Origin: a virus
Strand: one strand, 5' to 3'
DNA length: 23,434 nucleotides
Virus record (IMG/VR): IMGVR_UViG_3300030099_002025
Coordinates: 2,490-25,923 of that record
Shown here: positions 1-10,700 of the stretch, piece after piece
Position numbering within the stretch: the stretch's first letter is position 1
How the letters are laid out: each line of letters starts with the position of its first letter
Program-made: the position numbers and the translations under genes
Notes under the pieces: generated by a model
What the model saw: the letters and a program-made list of their open reading frames with translations, nothing else
What the model was told of the DNA's origin: nothing
Database searches by the model: none

Positions 1-3000
1 CCGGAGCAACCCAAGTGAAATTTCCACCTGCATGATTATATGATAATAAGTAATTATCAGTTCCACTACCTGCGGCGTTAGTAACATCAAGATGTGATTC
101 TTGAACTGCACCATTCTTCAATTCTGAACTATCAACTGAATTTGCGTCAATCTGCCCTGCGGCAACTGAACTAAGAGTAGCCAGTGTTCCTAATCCTAAT
201 TCACTTCTTGCCGCACCTGCATTTGCGGCAGTAATTACACCAATCATAGGAGCAGAAGTAGCACCAGTTCCACCACTACTAATTGCTAATGTCGAGGAAA
301 GACCTGCCGCCGTTCCAGTAGTGTTTTGATTCCATGTAGGAACTGTTCCTGTTAATTGATTGTAGTTTACTGATGCTCCTGATAATGCTAAAGTACCTGC
401 TGTATTAGGTAATGTAATTGTAATATCATTACTAGACCCACTCGGATTACCACCTACTAATGTTGTCTCACTATCATCAGCAGTAGAACCTTCAAAGACA
501 ATACCATTACTTGTACTTACAGTTTCTACATTGTTAGTAGTAACAGTACCAGTTACAGTTAAATTACCCGGAATTGAAACTGCGGTACTTCCATCTCCAA
601 TAGTCAGAGCATTATCCGGCATGGCTGCACCAAGAGCAGTCTTTACATTTGCAGTGTCAGTAACATCAGCACCGTCTTCAACATTTATTATTGTTCTAAT
701 ATTTGCTCCTGTTAATTCTTCAACATTACCTGCACCACTAGTTATCCTACCTAATACTCTATTTGTAGCAGAAACATTTTGCATCTTTGCATAAGTTACT
801 GCATCGTTAGCAATTGTTAATGCTGTTGCACCTGTTACATCTCCTGTATGTGTAGCATTAGATGTTAATGTGTTTGCTATGGTTATTGTTCCATCAGATG
901 TAGCAGTTGTAGATATTCCTGTTCCCGCCGCTATTGTTAGTGTATCTCCTTCTGTTATTGTTGAGTTAGTTCCCGCAGTTGTAGCAGTAACAGTAAAACC
1001 ATCACCCATATCTACTGTATCAGTAGTAGAGTATGTTCCTGATAAGTCAGGAATATCTGCCGCTACTAATGCTCTAAATGCAGGTGCGGAGGCACTACCT
1101 GTTGTTGGCCCTGCATACACAACATTAGCATTTGCAGTTCCGGCAAGGTTAGTAGCAGTGTCAGCATTACCTGTGATATTGCTACTTGTTAGTGCTAATG
1201 TCCCTGCCGTAGCGGGTAAAGTAACAGTAGGATTGCCGCTAAATGACGAATGAGCAGGTGCTTGTAATCTCAAATAATGTGCGTTTGATACTTCACAATA
1301 GAAATCAATGTAAGATTGTGTTCCACTGTTTTTAATTTTGATAGAGCCTGAATCAAGGGTTATTCCATTTGAACCTGCAACAGTAAGAGCATTTGTCAAA
1401 TCCCAAGTATCATCAGCATCATCAAAGATGAAAGATGCCTGAGTTACACCATTACCACGATAAACGCTTATGCCACTTGTAGCAGCAGTAGCAGTGTCAG
1501 GAGAACCTTGAGTAGTATTCAATTGTAGAATGTTATCTTCGACTTCAACAGTAGCAGTGTTAATTGTAGTTGTAGTTCCACTAACAATTAAATCTCCTGT
1601 TACAGTTAGACCCCCACCAATAGTAACTAAATCATCTGTTTGTGTTCCAAATACTATATCTCCGCCAAAATCACTGTTGAGTGCAGATTTTAGATTAGCA
1701 ACAGAAACATCGTCATTAGCCGTTCCCGCAATAGATATTGAACCCGCACCATTAGTGATTGTTATGTTGTTTCCGGCAGTCAATGTTGCTTTTGATAATG
1801 TATTACCAGTTGTGTTTCCTATGAGCAGTTGTCCATTGGTGTAACTTGTTTGTCCAGTACCACCACTTGATACTGCTAAAGTAGAAGATAGGCTTCCCGC
1901 ACTTCCACTTGTATTCTGATTCCATGTAGGTACTGTTCCGGTGAGTTGTGAGTAATTCACGCTTGCTCCTGATAGAGCCAATGTTCCAGTGCTTGTAGGG
2001 AAAGAGATTAGGGCTTTGTTATGATTGACGTTGTTTGAGCCTAGTATTACTACATGACCACCCATGTACCCATGTGCAGTACATTGGTAATACAATATAC
2101 TTGGCGTATCTTCTGTTACGGCGATTTGAGTATATGCTCCTGAACTTCCCGCAGAACCGTTAGTTGTTACATTTGTGGTATATGCAGTGGTTTTATTAGC
2201 ATCTAAGTAAAATCTCAATGGGTGTCCTGAGTTTGAACTATCTGATTGGTCAAATCTATAATAATATCCTGATGAAGAAGTTACAGCATCTACTCCGTTA
2301 AGAGATAGAGCAGGGGCTTCTACACCATCCAAGTAATAACCTAAACTACTACCATCACCATAGTAAGGGTGAGAGGTACTTTTACTTGAAACTGTTACTG
2401 CAAATGTTATCGGGTTAGAAGAACTACCATATTTTCCAGTATTTACTCCGGTTGCCGAACTAACAGTTGCCGTATAATCACCTGATTCTGTGTTATTTTG
2501 AGATACCGATATTCCTGTTCCACCTGTTATGTCTACACCAGTAATGTCTCCTGATGATGTACCAAATCCTTGTGCGGCAATGTAATCATAAACTGCATTA
2601 CCAGTAACTAGACCCGCTTCTCCATCAGCAACTCCACTTGAACCATCAGTTGCAACTGCCTTTACTGCCGCCGCCCCTAATCCTAAAGCAGTTCTCGCAC
2701 CGGATGCACTAGTTGCTCCTGTTCCTCCACTTGCTATTGCTAGTGTTGCAGACAGACTACCTGCACTTCCTGTTGTATTTTGGTTTAGTGTTGGTATTCT
2801 AGCAGCATCGAATACTCCATCGTTTATTTTACTAGCATTGAGGTTTGGTATATCAGAAGCAGATAGACCACTGGCTAGTATGTTTATCTCTGCTAGGCTT
2901 GCTGTTATTCCCAAGTTTGTTATTGCGTTGCCTTGTTGTGTAGCAGTTAGTCCCTGACTGTTAGTGTCTACTCTTAGTCTGTTACCTAGTGCTGTTGAAG

Positions 3001-6000
3001 TAGTGGTAGCAAAGTTAGCGTCATCTCCTAAAGCAGCAGCCAACTCATTCAATGTGTCTAGAGCAGCCGGAGCAGAGGAAATTACTCCTGCTACCTCTGC
3101 ATCTACATATGCCTTTATTGACTGCTGACTGGCTACCTTTGTTGCTGAGTTAGATGCCATGTCATCCTCATCCAACAAGTCAGAGGAGATTGAGTAGTTG
3201 TTAGCACTAGCAGCGATACCATCTAGTTTAGTGTGGTCTGCGTCTGTGAATACGTTTGAGTCAGAGGCAGACTCGACTAGTGTTCTGATTTCTGCTGCTG
3301 TTTGGTCAGCAGTAGCAGCAGTTTCAATTCCTGCTAGTTTGTCAAACTGGTCATCAGTCATCAAACCGTGAGCAGATGTTGTTGCATCGGGTATCGTTGC
3401 CGTTATCGTAGAGGCATCTGTTTTTGTCAAGGTTAGAGTATTACCACTATATGATACCGCATTGACTGGTTGTGTAGAACTATCAATGATTATTCTCTCA
3501 TTGATTCTACTAACAGTCACGCTTCCAGTTCCCTCAAAGTTTACTGAAGTAGCACTACCATCCGTTCCTGTTAGTTTCAACTTCTTCGTGTTTGAAACAG
3601 CAGTATCTTCAACGGTGAAAACATATTGTGTGTCATTTGCATCGAAAGAGGTTAGGTCAACATATGCCTTTACAGCCTTTGCAGATGGAACAGAATCATG
3701 AGAACCACTAACAGCAGTCAAATCTGTATCGAACGCTGTTATTCCTGACAGTGATGTTATTGGTGATGAAGTTGTTAGGTAATTACCTGATGCTTGTTTA
3801 GCGTCCAACTGCGTTTGTATAGCGGAGGTCACTCCATCCAAGAATCCAATCTCAGTAGCAGTGAGAGTAGAGGGTATACCATCTAACGCATTAATCTCAG
3901 TGGCAGTTGCTGTTATGCTCAAGTCACTCAGACTACCAGCCTTTCCAGCAAGAGCAGATACTAAGCCAGTCACCTTGCTCTGTGCAATATCAAGAAGTTT
4001 GTCATTTGCTATTGAACCAGCCAATTGAGTGTTTGATATACCTCCACTCTTTACTGTCACTGCTCCACTAGACACATCAAAATCAGCACTGGCAAAGGAA
4101 GCAACTCCTTTGTTTGATGTGGTGGCATCCTCTGCATCTATTGTGAGTGTTCCACCAGTGTCATCGTAGGTTGTGGTGATTCCCTCACCATCGATTATGA
4201 GAGCGTTGACTCTATCATCCACTCTTTCATTAGTGTAGTAGAGATTTGACCCCTCTGCTATGTTTGCAGTTGTGAGAGTTAGAGTGCCTCCTAATGCTAG
4301 ATTACTACCATTGAGCGTTACTGATGAGTTAGCAAGTTTGTCGTTTGCTATGCTTCCAGCAAGTTGTGCATTAGTCACTGAGATGTTTGTCACGTTACTT
4401 GAGAAATCTGCACCTGCTGTTGCTCCGGTATCAATACCCGCTAACTTGGTGTTCAACGAAGAAGTGAAATTGACATCGGATTGTGTATCAGCAGATAGGA
4501 CTCCTGTGCTGCTGTTTATTGTTAGATTAGTCCCGACTTTGATACCACCAAGAACATCTGCCTCTGCCTTTGGCAATGAGAAGAAGTTAGCGTTTGCTTC
4601 TATTCCATCTAACTTAGTTTTGAGTGTATTCGTGAAATTGTTCTGTGTTAGTCCACCATCACCAACAGTGTACTGAGTATCAGTCACAGTTTCGGTGGCA
4701 GATTGTATTCCTATGATATGTCCATTAGAATCTAGAGTTATGTCCTGTATGTAGGTTCTCCCTGAGTTATTTACTGAAGATGCTGCGTTGCTTATAGTGG
4801 GATGCGCTGTTAAGAAACCAGAGTTACTGTTGCTGTAGTTAGACAGGTCGGTATCAACATTCAGAGTATCCCCACTTAGCGAGATGTTCGTTCCGGCTAC
4901 TAGATTCGTATCGTCACTGATATCTATCTGTCCTAGTGTTATGGCCTGACCGCTTAGTGATAGATAGTCATGGCTTGAGGTCACTAGAGTTACATCTGTG
5001 GAGTTGTCAGTACCTGCCGTGTCTACATTCAAGAAGGTTCTAGCCGCTGAAGCACTGAGGGTTTCTACAGCCCCACTTCCTGATGTTGTTCTACCTAATA
5101 GGACACCAGTGCCTACATTCTGTAGTTTTGCGAAAGTTATGGCGTCATCTGCTATCCTCGCTGTTGCGAAAGTACCACTGTCTATCTTAGACGCTGCTAG
5201 GTTCGGTATCCTTGCCGTGTCAAGCGTTCCGCTACCTATTGCGCTGGCTGCTAGACTAGGTATGTCAGAAGCCTGTAACTTAGCAAATATGTTTGAAAGT
5301 GCTATCTTTCTCAAACCAGCATCGGCATCATCATACATTATGAAGTCATTAGTTAGGTGTATTGCATTCTCAACTGATAGAGAATCGATGTCAACCTTTA
5401 GAGTAGAGCCAGTTCTATTCAATCCTTCACTAATTGTTAGGCTTGGCTCCTTTCCACTTAGGTCTGAGGTTAGGTTTGTCACCTTAGCCTGTGCGATACT
5501 ACCTGCGAGATGTGCATTCGTCACAGCACCATCTGCAATGGCAGCAGAAACAATTGCATCATCTGCAATCAACGCAGAGGTAATTGCGTCATCTGCTATT
5601 AGTGCAGTTGTTATCGCATCGTCTGCTATCTTTGCAGTGGTAACTGCATCATCTACTATCTTGATAGTGGCTACAGCATCAGTGGCTAACTTAGCACTTG
5701 TGACAGAGGAGCCTTGTAATTTAGCAGTGCTAACTGAATCATCCACTAGTTCAGTTGTATTTACAGTATTACCTGCTAATGCTGTGGATAATGTGACATT
5801 TCCTGAACCATCAAAGGATACTGCACTAGCAGTTACGTCACCTGATAATGCAAAGTTTCTACCAGTGGTCAATGTGTTAGCCGATGATACTGTTCCAGTC
5901 ACGTTACCAATGAAGGTTCCTGCAACGAATGTCTCAGAGCCAACTGTCCACCTTCCTGCACTTTCATCCCAAATCAGTGTCTTGTTTGCATCATCTCCCC

Positions 6001-7330
6001 TTTCGACTTCTATACCTGCATCTTCACTTGCGCTACCTGTTGCATCAGAGTTTAGAGTGATTATGCTATCTCCGATGTTCACGGTGTTTGAGTTGACTGT
6101 GGTTGTTGTTCCAGATACTGTTAGATTGCCTCCAACAGTAAGATTTCCGGAGAATGTAGCAGTGTCATCTGATTGGTTTCCTATTGTGAAATCACCACCC
6201 ATATCTGCATCCAACGCTGTCTTGACTCTAGCAGTGTTAGTGACATCTGCACTTGCTTCTACCCCTAACATTGTAAGTAGATTAGCAGGGGTTATTTCCT
6301 CTATATTGCCAGCACCCGAAGAGTCTCTTCCGAGTATTCTATTTGTAGCAGATACGTTTTGTATCTTAGCGTATGTTATAGCATTGTTCGCTACGTTTCC
6401 CTCGACTATAGTAGCATCATCAATCTTAGCCGAAGTCACTGCGTCATCTTCTATCATATCAGTAGCGACCTGCACCTCTCCAATCGCACCAGCAGTGGCC
6501 GCACCCAAGAGTCTGTTGTTCGTTGTCGTGTGTTGCATCTTTGCAAACGTGACAGCATCATCTGCAATCTTATTGGTTGTAACAGCACTAGTTCCTAACT
6601 TCGTTTCTGTTACTGCTCCGCCGGTTATCTTAGCCTCAGTTACTGCATTATCTGCTAAGTTACTAGCATCTAGACTAGTGATATCGTTCGTGGTTGCAAG
6701 TGTCCTAGCACTGCTACCAACACTAGGAAATGATATTGCACCAGCGTTTCCTGCTTTAACAACAGTCCCATCGGCGTTTATCCTAAGCGTCTCTGCACTG
6801 CTGTTTATCGCTGAGAACTCTCTGCTTGTCTGAGTGTATCCCACATACTGATGTGGTCTATCAGTTGCATCATTGTTAGAACCTGCTGTTATCTTTACGA
6901 TTATTATTGGAATGTCACCTGACTGCAACTCAGCAACAGTTGCCACACTAGTAGTTGTCTTTCCAGTGACAGCACCGTGTCTCCATGCTAAGGCATTGGA
7001 GGAGTTTGCTACGATAACGCCATACCAATCAGCAGAGTTAGGACTTATCGTATCTGTTCCTGATGTAGTAGTAGTCAATGTTGCCCCTGATACACTAACG
7101 AGTTTCCCTGAACGTAGTATGGTTCCACTTGCAACTTGAAAATGTGTTGTGCTACTAGTGGTTCCTTGAGTTAAACCAAAACCACTCAATGCTCTATTTT
7201 CACCAGTTGCAGTTTGGAGTGCCTTAATTATCCCTGAATGTATATTGTCCGTTCCATCTTTTAATTGGTCAGAACTTAGCGTAGAAGGATTTGTTGCCAT
7301 TGTTGTAATTAAGCCGGGATTTGTACTCAT
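1..7330 (-). CDS. Giant modular tail fibre protein (3' end cut by window)
   Basis: The frame is open from an ATG at 7330 to the window edge, giving at least 2443 residues with no in-frame stop seen. The ATG overlaps the previous gene's TGA (ATGA) and is preceded by a strong ribosome site, GAGGTGGAT. The protein is Thr/Ser/Ala/Asn/Asp/Gly-rich, beta-prone and lacks a signal peptide. The N-terminal ~150 residues are non-repetitive and probably attach it to the tail tip. After that come mosaic repeats: several AK[IM]Q...NR.LGR modules, SGTTTTVN modules, eight decapeptides at residues 529-608, SGGTGATS linkers, and a cupredoxin-like domain near residues 1630-1765. This is typical of long trimeric fibres of marine phages, and the role is presumably receptor binding at the distal tail. 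The C-terminal tip and any chaperone domain lie outside the window. Function as fibre is inferred from composition, repeats and place after the hub; an adhesin-like virion decoration is the alternative. Confidence 0.85.
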   Translation of the reverse strand, partial: MSTNPGLITTMATNPSTLSSDQLKDGTDNIHSGIIKALQTATGENRALSGFGLTQGTTSSTTHFQVASGTILRSGKLVSVSGATLTTTTSGTDTISPNSADWYGVIVANSSNALAWRHGAVTGKTTTSVATVAELQSGDIPIIIVKITAGSNNDATDRPHQYVGYTQTSREFSAINSSAETLRINADGTVVKAGNAGAISFPSVGSSARTLATTNDITSLDASNLADNAVTEAKITGGAVTETKLGTSAVTTNKIADDAVTFAKMQHTTTNNRLLGAATAGAIGEVQVATDMIEDDAVTSAKIDDATIVEGNVANNAITYAKIQNVSATNRILGRDSSGAGNIEEITPANLLTMLGVEASADVTNTARVKTALDADMGGDFTIGNQSDDTATFSGNLTVGGNLTVSGTTTTVNSNTVNIGDSIITLNSDATGSASEDAGIEVERGDDANKTLIWDESAGRWTVGSETFVAGTFIGNVTGTVSSANTLTTGRNFALSGDVTASAVSFDGSGNVTLSTALAGNTVNTTELVDDSVSTAKLQGSSVTSAKLATDAVATIKIVDDAVTTAKIADDAITTALIADDAITSALIADDAIVSAAIADGAVTNAHLAGSIAQAKVTNLTSDLSGKEPSLTISEGLNRTGSTLKVDIDSLSVENAIHLTNDFIMYDDADAGLRKIALSNIFAKLQASDIPSLAASAIGSGTLDTARIPNLAASKIDSGTFATARIADDAITFAKLQNVGTGVLLGRTTSGSGAVETLSASAARTFLNVDTAGTDNSTDVTLVTSSHDYLSLSGQAITLGQIDISDDTNLVAGTNISLSGDTLNVDTDLSNYSNSNSGFLTAHPTISNAASSVNNSGRTYIQDITLDSNGHIIGIQSATETVTDTQYTVGDGGLTQNNFTNTLKTKLDGIEANANFFSLPKAEADVLGGIKVGTNLTINSSTGVLSADTQSDVNFTSSLNTKLAGIDTGATAGADFSSNVTNISVTNAQLAGSIANDKLANSSVTLNGSNLALGGTLTLTTANIAEGSNLYYTNERVDDRVNALIIDGEGITTTYDDTGGTLTIDAEDATTSNKGVASFASADFDVSSGAVTVKSGGISNTQLAGSIANDKLLDIAQSKVTGLVSALAGKAGSLSDLSITATATEINALDGIPSTLTATEIGFLDGVTSAIQTQLDAKQASGNYLTTSSPITSLSGITAFDTDLTAVSGSHDSVPSAKAVKAYVDLTSFDANDTQYVFTVEDTAVSNTKKLKLTGTDGSATSVNFEGTGSVTVSRINERIIIDSSTQPVNAVSYSGNTLTLTKTDASTITATIPDATTSAHGLMTDDQFDKLAGIETAATADQTAAEIRTLVESASDSNVFTDADHTKLDGIAASANNYSISSDLLDEDDMASNSATKVASQQSIKAYVDAEVAGVISSAPAALDTLNELAAALGDDANFATTTSTALGNRLRVDTNSQGLTATQQGNAITNLGITASLAEINILASGLSASDIPNLNASKINDGVFDAARIPTLNQNTTGSAGSLSATLAIASGGTGATSASGARTALGLGAAAVKAVATDGSSGVADGEAGLVTGNAVYDYIAAQGFGTSSGDITGVDITGGTGISVSQNNTESGDYTATVSSATGVNTGKYGSSSNPITFAVTVSSKSTSHPYYGDGSSLGYYLDGVEAPALSLNGVDAVTSSSGYYYRFDQSDSSNSGHPLRFYLDANKTTAYTTNVTTNGSAGSSGAYTQIAVTEDTPSILYYQCTAHGYMGGHVVILGSNNVNHNKALISFPTSTGTLALSGASVNYSQLTGTVPTWNQNTSGSAGSLSSTLAVSSGGTGQTSYTNGQLLIGNTTGNTLSKATLTAGNNITITNGAGSISIAGTANDDVSVANLKSALNSDFGGDIVFGTQTDDLVTIGGGLTVTGDLIVSGTTTTINTATVEVEDNILQLNTTQGSPDTATAATSGISVYRGNGVTQASFIFDDADDTWDLTNALTVAGSNGITLDSGSIKIKNSGTQSYIDFYCEVSNAHYLRLQAPAHSSFSGNPTVTLPATAGTLALTSSNITGNADTATNLAGTANANVVYAGPTTGSASAPAFRALVAADIPDLSGTYSTTDTVDMGDGFTVTATTAGTNSTITEGDTLTIAAGTGISTTATSDGTITIANTLTSNATHTGDVTGATALTIANDAVTYAKMQNVSATNRVLGRITSGAGNVEELTGANIRTIINVEDGADVTDTANVKTALGAAMPDNALTIGDGSTAVSIPGNLTVTGTVTTNNVETVSTSNGIVFEGSTADDSETTLVGGNPSGSSNDITITLPNTAGTLALSGASVNYNQLTGTVPTWNQNTTGTAAGLSSTLAISSGGTGATSAPMIGVITAANAGAARSELGLGTLATLSSVAAGQIDANSVDSSELKNGAVQESHLDVTNAAGSGTDNYLLSYNHAGGNFTWVAP
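2040..2450 (-). other. Cupredoxin-like domain inside the tail fibre
   Basis: Within the fibre reading frame, about residues 1630-1765 form a non-repetitive Tyr-rich block unlike the surrounding Thr/Ala repeats. It contains GHPLRF (His1703) and, 47 residues later, YYQCTAHGYMGGH, giving Cys1750, His1753 and Met1756. The His...Cys-x2-His-x2-Met set is the ligand pattern of type 1 (blue) copper proteins, and the Cys-His-Met spacing is that of amicyanin. The four ligands are seen in the sequence; the fold and copper binding are inferred. From memory, similar H-P...YYxCxxHxxMG blocks occur in structural proteins of marine phages. The domain may bind copper or may keep only the fold as a rigid module. 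Confidence 0.6.
5507..5746 (-). repeat. Eight tandem decapeptide units (30-bp period) in the fibre gene
   Basis: Residues 529-608 of the fibre are exactly eight units of ten residues, beginning VDDSVSTAKL and ending ADGAVTNAHL, with a core of type ADDAITTALI. Most units carry D-[DG]-[AS]-[IV] followed by two small polar residues, then A/I and a hydrophobic position. At DNA level the period is 30 bp, but codons differ between units, so the repeat is kept at protein level rather than being a recent duplication. Such ladders are common in phage fibre shafts and probably form a beta-helical or triple-stranded fibrous segment. Confidence 0.85.
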
Positions 7331-7704
7331 TGTCCATCCACCTCTATTCTAATCGTAAAGGAAACAGTGTCGCTGGCCGCAACGGTTCCTGTGCTTGTGA
7401 AAGTGACTCGGCTCAATAAAATACCGTTAGGTGGTGTTGTTCCGTTACTCTCACCTGTTCCCGTTTTGAATATGCCTATTTCCGAAACACCGGATGCAGG
7501 TATATCGCTTCCTGCGAAATCAACATTGTATATCAAAGTCGAACCAACAATTGTCGGAGTCTGACTAATCTTTTTCGTGATAAAGTGATTCATGGTGGTT
7601 TGACTGGCAGAAGTTGTATCCCTACCATCACCAATCGCTACTACCCTATATTCTGCTGCTATCAAACTAGCAATATTTGCTGCCCCTACGTTTACTACTG
7701 TCAT
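7327..7704 (-). CDS. Small collar/fibre-adaptor-like tail protein
   Basis: The protein has 125 residues from the ATG at 7704. This start is chosen because GAGG lies 7 bases upstream; a TTG at 7710 would overlap the hub stop and has no better site. Residues near 20-30 read VVAIGDG and residues near 75-90 read IPASGVSEIGIF, followed by a beta-rich end with LLSRVTF and FTIRIEVDG. The order 'xxVGDG ... IPA..V.EIGIF ... L..R..F' resembles the N-terminal module of phage tail-collar fibre proteins (DUF3751-like), known to link fibres to the baseplate. Its stop overlaps the fibre ATG (ATGA), so the two are probably translationally coupled, and a role in mounting the fibre fits. The family assignment is by motif memory only. 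Confidence 0.55.
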   Translation of the reverse strand: MTVVNVGAANIASLIAAEYRVVAIGDGRDTTSASQTTMNHFITKKISQTPTIVGSTLIYNVDFAGSDIPASGVSEIGIFKTGTGESNGTTPPNGILLSRVTFTSTGTVAASDTVSFTIRIEVDGQ

Positions 7705-7706
7705 CT

Positions 7707-10700
7707 TCAATCCTCACTACTAAATTCGTCTAATACTATTGTTCCTGTTTCAAACCCTACTGTTTCTGTAAATCCTACTAAGTCGTCAAAGCCTGTGTTC
7801 GATGTCTGCCCTGTACCTGTTATAGTGTAAGCGACTAAGACGGTTTTTACAGATATTCCATCTGTCAGCAGATTTCCACTAGTTACTCTTTCCGTGTTTC
7901 TATTGAAAAGAGTGGAACTTGAGGATGATTGTTGTGTGTCTAATTCAGACAGTCTCTCTGCTATAGTCTTGTCAAACGTGTTGACTGTCATGGTTATAGT
8001 GCCTGTCAATACGTTTTCTATCTCAAATATTACATAGTCGTCTGCTGGTATTCCTGATTGTGGGAAGTCTAACGATACTATGTCTCCTGCTTCAAGCATC
8101 TCTAACCCGCTTTTCTCAAGTGTGAGTTTGATTTTACGAGCATTAGAACTATGTATCTCCAACAACTCTGTTGCCTTTATCTTGGCGTCAGATATGTTTC
8201 TGATTGTAGCATCAATGAATGTAACCTCAGTTCCATTATCGTCTTTTGCAACGGACGCTCGTATTCTATCTCCAATTACTGTCACTTTTACTGCTCTACC
8301 AAATAGCGATGTATTACTTTCTACCTTTATGATTCTATTAGTTCTATGTGAAATTGTCTGTTTTCTCAGAAGAGAAGTATCATTCACATTCCGAAATGCC
8401 ACTTTTTTACCCTTGATATTAAAATCGAGATTCTTTTTCGACGCTAGTAGGTTCATTGCGTTGAATGCTGGTGTTTGTGTGAAGTTGTTTGTTGCAACAA
8501 ATGTCTTCTTATCTCTCTTGATTAACTCGTCATTTTGTGAAGGCACAAACCATAAGTCAACATCAGCGTCTGTATGTACATCTGTAATTGTTAGAGTAGA
8601 GCCTGATATGGAGCCGACAACACCAACAGGATACCCTTCATGGGTATAGATGAAGTCGCCAACTGATATGTTCTGTATTGCCTGTTTGCAAGTTATCACG
8701 TTATCTGCAACTGAGTTGACTATGTTACCAGTGAACTCCGATTGAGTCTGTATGATGTCAGTGGTCAGTCCAGCCTCTTTTGCTATCCTCTGCATCTCTA
8801 CTTCAACCTCATCTCCTATGGTCATGCTAGTCCCTATGTGACATCTAGTTATGTTGTCGAGGTTTGGCTTCTTCGATAGTTCTAAGTCTATGACTTCACT
8901 AAATGACACAACTCCGTTCCCTGTCAATGTGCCATCAAAGGTTAGTTTTACCTCTCGTTGTCTAATAGCATCTGTAAGCGAAGTGGCGGTGTCCGTAAAT
9001 GTGACTTGCTTTCTCTGCTTGTTTGTGCCATCTGTGATGAAGCAGTCGAATACATCACCGCTTGTGAATGGGATATTATATGCAGAGTTAGAGGGTGTTT
9101 CAGGGACAATGGATACAATACTTGTGGACTCAGGTGCTTTATCTAGATTCATTAGAACGTAAGCACTGAAAACTCCCTCGTCTAGATGTGAGTTTGAGTT
9201 TCCTGAAGGACTTCCAGTATCAAATCTAGATGCGGTCTCACTGTAGTCAAGACCAGTTGCATGTAGTTTGTTCAGTATTATCTCCTTCGGTGTATCCCTA
9301 AATGTTGTCTCTGCCAACCTCATCAATCTAAATCTTGGTCTTCTTGCATTTTGATTGTCATTTGAAAGGAAAGAGGCAGTGTTAGAGGCTTCTATCCCTC
9401 TATCTAGTTTTAAGACATGAGTGAATGAGGTGCTGTTTACCGTAGTCTGAGTTGTCGTGTGACTCAAAATCTTAGCCATGAAACCAATGTTCCCTCCCCT
9501 ACCCGACTTGAACAACTCTCCCTTTTGCTGGTCAAAGAAACTAGAGCCACTGAAACCCCCAAGGCTCAAGTCGCTGTTACTCTCCAACCCCTTTTCAGAA
9601 ACTAGGTAGTATCCTGTTAAGTTAGGAACGAAAGAGAGCCAAGTGTGCTGTGAGTCTGAGTTACTTATATCGATTGTTAGTGTGTCTCTTGCAGAGTTAG
9701 TTTGACTAAGCGTTACGTTATTGGTATCAGATATGTCAATTACAGGCTTTATCATCATCTGCGCTCTGTATAATCCACCATTATCACTAGAGGTAAAATC
9801 AGTATCATCATGTAAGTCATGAGTTGTAGTCGTTAATGTATCTCCCTCCTTCGACCCCAAGAAGTATTTTGGTCCATCATCAGTGAATCCTGATTCACCA
9901 CTGTTCAGAGTGTTGTCAACACGACCAGACCTAGTGTGTGTTCCTGCTATTGCATATGTGTTTGGATTATTCTGAAATATCATAGTATTCACAGTATGCT
10001 GGTCAAGGTCAGTTGTACTGTCATTAGTACCTCCATTAAAGGCAGTAGCATAAGCACTGTGACTGCTTACCTGCTGTCTGCTTCCTAGTATAGCACTTGT
10101 TTGAAACATATCAGTTGGAACAGAGGGTCCATCCTTGCTGATTTTCCTTATGTTTCTAAAAACGGCAATGCAGTTTTCATATGGGTGAGCATTCGGTTCT
10201 AATCCATATGATTCGCTTCTGTTGATTGAGTTGCCTCCTGTAACCCCAAGTTCGTGAACTAGTCCAGCAATCACCCTTGAACTGTTCACAAATACATCAC
10301 TTCCTGAGTTTAGTGCAGTATCACCATGCCATGTGTATTCCGGGTGGTACGGACTCAAATCTGAGACATTGGGATTCGTGCTGTGTGTTGATGATTTGAA
10401 CACGAATGGTATGAAGACACTAGGAGGCAAGAAGGCATCTCCCCCATTGCTAAGTTTAGCATACTTGAATATGCCACTCTCTGAGTGGTAGTTTGGTCTC
10501 GCTAAGTAGACACTTGTGAAATCCACTCCGGTTTGTGATGCAGGAACACCATCGGTTATTGGACTTTGAAATCCTTCATCTTCAAACTTGAATATCTCAA
10601 ATGACAACAATGAGTATTGTCTGATTATATATGCAGGAGTGTTTAGAGCAGTATTGTCTCCTGTAACATTGGCTAATTTATTAGCAGGTTGATTATCACC

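Noticed and set aside
531-4676. Several plus-strand open frames of 79-138 residues
   Set aside because: All are antisense shadows of the fibre gene with the same low-complexity composition and no gene-like spacing.
5507-5746. Possible CRISPR-like or satellite array with 30-bp period
   Set aside because: The period equals ten codons in frame, copies differ mainly at synonymous or conservative sites and there are no spacers; it is a protein repeat of the fibre.
4998-6833. A 611-residue open frame on the plus strand
   Set aside because: It is fully antisense to the fibre gene and has low-complexity Ala/Ser/Val composition, as expected from reading the repeated Asp-Asp-Ala-Thr codons backwards. 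It has no plausible ribosome site, and the opposite frame continues well beyond it on both sides.
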